Assembly: GCA_001766655.1 (NCBI GenBank)
Contig: MJCC01000019.1
Span: forward strand, 167,434 to 223,182
Direction of reading: 5' to 3'
Source of the DNA: Phytomonas francai
Lineage: Eukaryota; Euglenozoa; Kinetoplastea; Trypanosomatida; Trypanosomatidae
Length of the DNA: 55,749 nucleotides
The position numbers and the translations under genes are program-made. The notes below the pieces were generated by a model. It had not been told where the DNA came from. It did not search any database and saw nothing but the letters and a program-made list of their open reading frames with translations. Below are positions 50,445 through 55,749 of this stretch, in pieces (position 1 is the stretch's first letter; each line of letters starts with the position of its first letter).

Positions 50445-51913
50445 TCAGCTTTATATTTTTATATCCCAGCTCCCTGAAACTCTTCGCGGAATCTTTAAAA
50501 TACTTAATTATAAAAGATTTAGGGATTGAATTTCGATTCCTTTAGAATTAGTTGAATTCTAAATCTAGTTTTATCATCTTTCTCTTTTTTCTTATAAACT
50601 TGTATTCCATGTCTGGCGGAAATACTTTTACACATACACTTCCTCTCATGTTTCTTGTCACATGGCATTACTATGAATCGTTTCTTAATTTTCTTCATTA
50701 ATTTAATGTTTTCGATAGATAGTTTTTTCGTCGGTGGTGATTGGTAAGCGGTGAGTTATTATTTTCATGCTTTAGTACTAATGTTTCTAACGCATATGTT
50801 TACTGGTGAAAGGTTAAATCAAGGAGTATGCTTTACCTTTTTTTCTATGAAAGAATTATGATATTTTTTTTTAGTACACCATTGGTTGTGCCCCGTACAG
50901 TGTTCATCTGTAGACTGTGCGTAACAGATAATAGTAAGCATTCTTATGTTATGTTTTTTTTTTAAATAGTTTTGACATTTATGGATTCATTAAAGGATAA
51001 AAATCGGATTGGCGTTTGTGTGTATATGTGTGTGTGTGCGTGTGTGTTTGAGCTAACCGACTCTATAGGACAATTCAGAGACACGTAAATGTCTCAGTCC
51101 CTGTCAATTGGGCAGAAACCACTTTGCATACATCACACCAATGAGAAAGACTGTGAATTAAAGTGATTATTTATAATTTTCCCTTCGTATGCTTAATAGC
51201 TTAACTCATTAATTCTTATATTAAATGTTTTACGAATTCCTTATAGTTACACTGGCTAATATTCCATGCAAAACGAATTTGTATTTTTAACTGTATTAAT
51301 TTGTAAATTTTCTTCTCTGGCCCCCATTCTTCCTTTTTTTTAAGCCTAAAGCTTTATATTTTTATAGGGATACTATATATCTTTTTTTATTTTGCTTTTA
51401 ACACTGACGTCTCGAAGTTATGTTAGGCGGAATGTTAAATGCTATTGCACCTATCACAGAACTAAGCAATAGTTTTGTGTAGATATTTGAGAGCCTTTTT
51501 GATCGATTTATGAGGTATCCACATTGATTTTTTCCCTCATCACTGCTCTTTATCGTTGTATAGGAGATATTGGATAAAAACTCAATACTCCACTGAGGTG
51601 TATTGGTGTAGCTCTAACTTATCATCCAAAAGCAATAAACCGTTTAGGATATTGCATTTATAGTGTGCATAACTCGAGCTGCTGACAGTCTCATGGTTCA
51701 ACATGGTCCGTTTCTATCGTACCTTTGCTTTTACCGTGTGCTCTGCTTAGGAGGAGAAATGTAAGCATTCTATGGATTCTTTCGCAGGGAAAGATGGTGG
51801 GGCGGACGTTATTGATGTCCTTGGGATTGCATGAATGGAAGCATTTTTCTTAGACGGATGAGAGGAACAGCCTAGTTTTCTTGAAACTTAGGATCCTGCA
51901 TAAAATAAAATTA

Positions 51914-51950
51914 CATTTTTTTCCTGTGATTTTGCATATGTTGCTTCAGC
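51914..51950 (+). promoter_or_regulatory. Predicted trans-splice acceptor before ATG 51958
   Basis: T-rich run then TTGCTTCAG; AG at 51949-51950, seven nucleotides before the ATG. Confidence 0.45.
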
Positions 51951-51957
51951 TCACTCA

Positions 51958-52188
51958 ATGAAGACATGTCATTGGTTGCATTTGAGTCTTACCCTGACCG
52001 TGTTGGGTGTGTTTTCTTTTCCTCTGGTAGTTTTTAACCCTCTGCAAAAGGGGATTTCATTGGTTTGTGTGTGTGCTGGATTTATTTTACTTATACACAA
52101 ATTGCTCTTTACCCTTTATTGTGTAGTCTCTTTGAAACCCTATAGTTGCACCAGTGTAGAGAAGATACCCTTAATATTTACAGCTTGA
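51958..52188 (+). CDS. Possible two-TM microprotein (76 aa)
   Basis: An intact ATG frame, MKTCHWLHLSLTLTVLGVF at the start, with two hydrophobic segments (about aa 8-28 and 34-58) and a short polar end (SCTSVEKIPLIFTA). The splice acceptor directly upstream and an uninterrupted frame favour a real gene. The T-rich DNA alone could also produce hydrophobic codons by chance. No family recognised. Confidence 0.4.
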   Translation: MKTCHWLHLSLTLTVLGVFSFPLVVFNPLQKGISLVCVCAGFILLIHKLLFTLYCVVSLKPYSCTSVEKIPLIFTA

Positions 52189-52442
52189 AATCCAATATTC
52201 AATCCAATACCTAGAAAACCTATAAAGAGGAAGATCTATTGTCTATTGGTAGAGGAGGGAAGCTCCCGAGAGGGCAGGCGCTATCTCACAGACTGTAGAC
52301 TGTATAGAACCTTTTGGGTGAAGGATACAAGTCAGTCTTTCACGTGGCATACAGGTTATTATTATTTATCGTATATTGATTGAGATCACCTGTACCTTAC
52401 TAGACTGCCTATTCGATAAAAATTCTAAAGAAAGCAAGGAGA

Positions 52443-55400
52443 ATGACTTCCGTGTCGGAGCTCGATGTTCTTGCGGAGCAACTCTACGCTAGTTCAGACC
52501 CGGGCATGCGGCAGAGTGCCTATGAGAGGCTGAGCTCGCTCACCCTCGAAGGTAGCGACCCTGGCGCCCTCTACACGATTCTTCAGCAGTCCAGTAGCCA
52601 ATATAGCCTGCTTTTTGTCGCCCAGGGCCTCGTGACGTGGTTTAAGAACAACATCAAGTATGTCTCGCAGGAGGTTCGCCGGAGACTGCTGCTCGGGGAG
52701 GTCGGGGAGTGCCTGCTTCGTCTTGCTGAGGGGGGCGCCCCACAGCACGTCTTGACGAGCATGTTAGTCGCCTACGCAAAGCTCACTAAGCTGTCCTTTT
52801 TAAAAGAACCCTACCTGGTAGAGGCGGTTGAGTTTCCCATGGGGATGCTTCAGGCTTCGAGTAGCCTGGGGGAGGGGGGCAGGCCTGTGAGTGATGAGGG
52901 CGCCGACAGCACACATCGTTTACTCGGGCTAATGCTGCTGGATACGTTGGTAAGCGAGTTCTCCAACTTCGACTCCTCAAAGTCGAAGACCTACGTGTGC
53001 TTCTCAGAGCACCGGCGGTGTAGTAATAATTTCCGCGATGAGTGCTTGCTGGCACTTTTCGAGGCCAGCCTCCGTGATCTGGAGCGGATAGACGCAGGTC
53101 TTCTTTGCGATGCCGAGCGCGGTGGAGACAAGTCTCGCCAGCTCTTCTTGGCAGAGAAGACCGTAGCATTGGTGAAGGATTGTCTATCCTTCGATTTTAT
53201 GGCAATTATTATTGACGAGACCGAGGAGGCGCTCTCCGCGCAGGTCCCCTCGTCCTGGCGGGATCTCATACTTGCGGAGTCGACGCAGAGGCTGCTGTGG
53301 GGGCAGCACGCTGCTCTGCCTTATCCCCTTTGCGCGACCCTCTTTAGCGGACTCGCGTCGCTCTGCGGTATCCGACGGACCTTTTTCGACGAAACGGAGC
53401 AGCGCATGCGCTTTCTGGACCTTGTTCTTGAGCAGATGGCCGCAATAAGTCAGCTGCCGGATGGGCGTCTGCGCGTTCCACAGTACGCCAACCTTTACGG
53501 TGAGGCGTGTTTGCGCTTTATCACCCCTTTTGGATACCGCGACCTCCACAGCAGCGCGTGGTTCTCGCGTTGGCTGGAGGTCGTTCGTCAGGTTTCTGTG
53601 GATGTGTTCAGCGTGCCCTTCGGTTCGGAGGGTTCTTTTACGACGGCCTCGACATTCCTGAGTTTCTGGGCCCGTCTGACGACCTCCATGCGGATGTACC
53701 TATCCGTCGAGGAGAAGACCACGTCCAAAGAGCTTGAGCAGATCGCCCCCTCGCTGGCGTTGACCTTTTTCCAATCGCACGTCTACGCCGCCGGGGAGGG
53801 GGCGGATCGCCGCGGGGAGGCCTCGTTCGACCCCGCAGAGGACCCCGACGGCGCGCTGGAGACGGTGCTGAATCAGGCGGAGTCCTTCGCGACCCTCGCC
53901 CTGCTCGAGGTGCCGGCGACGATGGAGGGGATCGTCGGGTACGCCACGCAGGGCCTCGGGCCGCGCGTGCTCGACAACCCCGTGGCGACCGGCTGGCTTT
54001 TCTTCCTCGCCGGGAACCTTTCACGGCAGGTTTTGGTGAATTTAGACGGCTCCACCGCCATCGCGGCGTGCGTGAGTTTCTTTACGTATTGCGTGGACTG
54101 CGCAAACTATCGCCGCTCCGTTGCGTCCGAGGCTCGCGTTGGTAGCTCTCCCGAGAGCCCTGTCGAGAACTTTGTTGAGCGCGGCATGCTTCATTTCATC
54201 ACCAACCTAAACGTTGTTCTCTCGAACCAACACATGAACTACGGGATAGGATCTGTCATCGAGGGCGTCTTCCAGTCTCGAGAGCGGTTTGTACAATTTA
54301 CTCTAAATAGTATTGGGCATAACATGCTGCGTGACGGCTCGAGCGATGAGGCAACGGTCGAAATCATGCGGAAGTCCATCGACCTCATCGGTGAAGTGAT
54401 CCGTGAGATACCAACTTCAATGCTCGACATGATTTCATTAGATTTACCGCCCGTAGTGGATTTACCGTTGGCGCAATCGCTGCAAACCTACAAGCTGCGC
54501 ACGAATCTCTACTCTGTGCTATGCCATTTGGCGCTCAAAAAACCTTCCGAGCACGCGAATTTCCAAGGTTTCATCAGCCCCATTACGAATTGTATCCAGA
54601 ACACCATGAGTGGAAGTCCAGTCGGGAAGGATCCCTTGTTTATTGCGGGATGGATGCGGGATTTGCGGGGCGTGGCACTCGCGCTTGAGGCGAACGCCGA
54701 ATCGGACGTCATCGTCGACTTTATGCAGTGGTTTTGCGAGGAGGCGGGGTCGTTTGGAGAGATCCTTGCCGGCCCCCCCGGCGAGTCTTCTCTCGTCGTG
54801 AAGGCTTTTTTGCGTCTGATGATCGAGATCGTGAGCAATCGCGGCGTCGTCGGTGCCCTCCCACGCGGCTGCACGCACAGCGCCCTCGGTCTCTGTCTGT
54901 TCAAGCACCTTTGCCGATTTATTCAAATCATCGTCGAGCGCTCGATCACGGATGAACGGGTGCAAGCGGTAACGTCCGCGAACGGTAGGTATCCATCCGA
55001 TAAGGCCTACGATCTTATGATGAAGCCGCTCGCGCTGTCGATGGTTTGTCTTCGACGTTGCCTTAGCGGGAGCTTCGTCCCGCTTGGGGCGATGTGGTAC
55101 TACCAGGACGACACCTACGATACCACCCTCCTCGGGCTCCTCCGCATGCTCATCGTGTTCCCCCCGTTTCTCTTCAAGGACTACGCGAAGGCCGCGCACG
55201 GGGTTGTGGATTTGCTCTGTGTTCTGACCGAGAACGACTGCTACGCGCCGCTGGCGAAGCTCTCGACCGAGGACCTGCAGGCGATCCTCTCCTTCACGCT
55301 GACCCTCTGCGAGGATATCCACACCCCGACCGGCACGCTGTTACACGGCGTCGGCTTTCTGAGTTTTATCGCGGGCCTCGTGCGGGATGTGAAGGCGCTG

Positions 55401-55749
55401 TCGCACCCGCCGGGGCCCGCGGGGGCCGGGCAGACCTCCGCGTACGACAGCCTCGCCAGCACGCCGCCGCCGACGCCGATGCAGCTGCCGGTTTACCACG
55501 GGTTGGAGTCGCACGGACACTCGGCGCGGGGGACTCAGCGCGTCTCGCGCACCACGCGGGCCGCGCGCGAGGCGATCGCGCGGCTTCTCGCGCCGATCGG
55601 GAATCTTTGGCAGCGGCTTTTGTCCGTCGCAATGGGGATTATCGTCTGCCAGGACCGCGTGCTGAGCGGGAGCTGCGCGGTGATCTTCCCGATCCTCGAA
55701 ACGCACCCGCCGTTTTGGTATGAGTTCGTCGAGAACTTCGTGGCGACCA
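52443..55749 (+). CDS. Exportin-7/RanBP17-family karyopherin, 3' end outside window
   Basis: Importin-beta superfamily transport receptor; family members shuttle cargo through the nuclear pore in a Ran-dependent way. The product starts MTSVSELDVLAEQLYASSD and is a long series of HEAT-type helix pairs. Segments match animal XPO7 in order: SSQYSLLFVAQGLVTWFKNN, an AYAKLTKLSF block (XPO7 LYARITKLGW), CLSFDFMAIIIDET and VPSSWRDLILAESTQRLLWG (XPO7 DFIGTSTDE...IPTSWRSAFLDSSTLQLFF), FLSFWARLTTSMRMYLSVEE and YATQGLGP. The N-terminal importin-beta-like helices precede them. The frame is open to the window edge at about 1102 codons, near the usual family length of about 1090, so only a small part is likely missing. 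GC-rich coding. It forms a functional theme with the FG nucleoporin at 7918, although the genes are not adjacent. Confidence 0.88.
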   Translation, partial: MTSVSELDVLAEQLYASSDPGMRQSAYERLSSLTLEGSDPGALYTILQQSSSQYSLLFVAQGLVTWFKNNIKYVSQEVRRRLLLGEVGECLLRLAEGGAPQHVLTSMLVAYAKLTKLSFLKEPYLVEAVEFPMGMLQASSSLGEGGRPVSDEGADSTHRLLGLMLLDTLVSEFSNFDSSKSKTYVCFSEHRRCSNNFRDECLLALFEASLRDLERIDAGLLCDAERGGDKSRQLFLAEKTVALVKDCLSFDFMAIIIDETEEALSAQVPSSWRDLILAESTQRLLWGQHAALPYPLCATLFSGLASLCGIRRTFFDETEQRMRFLDLVLEQMAAISQLPDGRLRVPQYANLYGEACLRFITPFGYRDLHSSAWFSRWLEVVRQVSVDVFSVPFGSEGSFTTASTFLSFWARLTTSMRMYLSVEEKTTSKELEQIAPSLALTFFQSHVYAAGEGADRRGEASFDPAEDPDGALETVLNQAESFATLALLEVPATMEGIVGYATQGLGPRVLDNPVATGWLFFLAGNLSRQVLVNLDGSTAIAACVSFFTYCVDCANYRRSVASEARVGSSPESPVENFVERGMLHFITNLNVVLSNQHMNYGIGSVIEGVFQSRERFVQFTLNSIGHNMLRDGSSDEATVEIMRKSIDLIGEVIREIPTSMLDMISLDLPPVVDLPLAQSLQTYKLRTNLYSVLCHLALKKPSEHANFQGFISPITNCIQNTMSGSPVGKDPLFIAGWMRDLRGVALALEANAESDVIVDFMQWFCEEAGSFGEILAGPPGESSLVVKAFLRLMIEIVSNRGVVGALPRGCTHSALGLCLFKHLCRFIQIIVERSITDERVQAVTSANGRYPSDKAYDLMMKPLALSMVCLRRCLSGSFVPLGAMWYYQDDTYDTTLLGLLRMLIVFPPFLFKDYAKAAHGVVDLLCVLTENDCYAPLAKLSTEDLQAILSFTLTLCEDIHTPTGTLLHGVGFLSFIAGLVRDVKALSHPPGPAGAGQTSAYDSLASTPPPTPMQLPVYHGLESHGHSARGTQRVSRTTRAAREAIARLLAPIGNLWQRLLSVAMGIIVCQDRVLSGSCAVIFPILETHPPFWYEFVENFVAT

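Larger units (their letters stand above)
50445..52442. other. AT-rich spacer with a possible microprotein
   Basis: TG repeat at about 51015-51049. The frame from ATG 51705 (MVRFYRTFAFTVCSA, stop, SMDSFAGKDGGADVIDVLGI) is broken by several stops and may be a relic. The only intact candidate, at 51958-52188, is listed separately. No clear pyrimidine tract precedes the exportin gene. Confidence 0.5.

Noticed and set aside
1..55749. Stop-codon reassignment (as in Blastocrithidia) to explain the interrupted frames
   Set aside because: More than 9,000 codons in the confident genes contain no in-frame TAA, TAG or TGA, and several interrupted loci also need frameshifts. Decay fits better.
1..55749. 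Cis-spliced introns to join broken frames
   Set aside because: Kinetoplastid genes almost never have introns, and the breaks lack GT...AG pairs at suitable places.

Overview
The window looks like nuclear DNA of a trypanosomatid or related kinetoplastid. No rRNA, tRNA, CRISPR array or bacterial operon signal was seen. Every confidently called gene lies on the + strand, is a single uninterrupted frame, and usually follows a pyrimidine tract and AG 60-250 nt upstream, as expected of trans-spliced polycistronic transcription. Recognisable products are eukaryotic and include flagellar or ciliary factors, an FG nucleoporin, an exportin-7 family karyopherin, a ZIP metal transporter and a CaaX small GTPase. 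The species cannot be named from the sequence. Composition is strongly split: coding DNA is GC-rich, extremely so at 25.1-25.9, 28.0-29.1 and 33.6-35.0 kb, while the long spacers are AT-rich with (TA)n tracts and long G or C homopolymers.

Layout: 1-6.4 kb has no intact gene but holds decayed coding sequence, including a p24 (emp24/gp25L) cargo-receptor relic at 5.26-5.89 kb. At 6.4-10.3 kb are CFAP300 and an FG nucleoporin. At 10.3-14.3 kb is a spacer with a + relic and a - strand relic. At 14.3-16.9 kb are an RRM protein and a gene broken by a stop codon and two C-run frameshifts. At 16.9-24.9 kb are a spacer with a hairpin-rich island, a membrane-protein frame with a very early stop, and an 875-aa protein of unknown function. 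At 24.9-26.9 kb is a degenerate DEAD-box-like protein that keeps a Has1/DDX18-type C-terminus. At 27.6-35.8 kb three neighbouring paralogues carry seven PDZ-like units between them. At 36.5-42.9 kb are an unknown protein with a hydrophobic stretch, a tiny type I-like membrane protein, a CFAP97/Hemingway relic, and a small GTPase containing a 33-bp tandem repeat interrupted by an N. At 44-50.4 kb are a doubtful frame, two more relics, a Cys-cluster/Pro-rich protein and a ZIP transporter. At 51.9 kb is a possible two-TM microprotein, and an exportin-7 family gene starts at 52.4 kb and runs off the window.

Two themes stand out. First, the 27.6-35.8 kb cluster is a local family expansion: two members share the order helical domain, PDZ-like, PDZ-like, charged linker, PDZ-like, and the middle member is a short single-domain version. 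It is the best candidate here for an undescribed protein system, probably scaffolding. Second, the AT-rich spacers are not empty: small islands of higher GC translate into recognisable but frameshifted or stop-interrupted proteins, some still carrying their pyrimidine tract, AG and ATG. This suggests continuing gene decay. Indel errors in the assembly could imitate part of it, but not the in-frame stops. Apart from the nuclear-transport pair (nucleoporin, exportin) and flagellar items (CFAP300, CFAP97 relic), the genes show no common pathway, which is normal for kinetoplastid transcription units.
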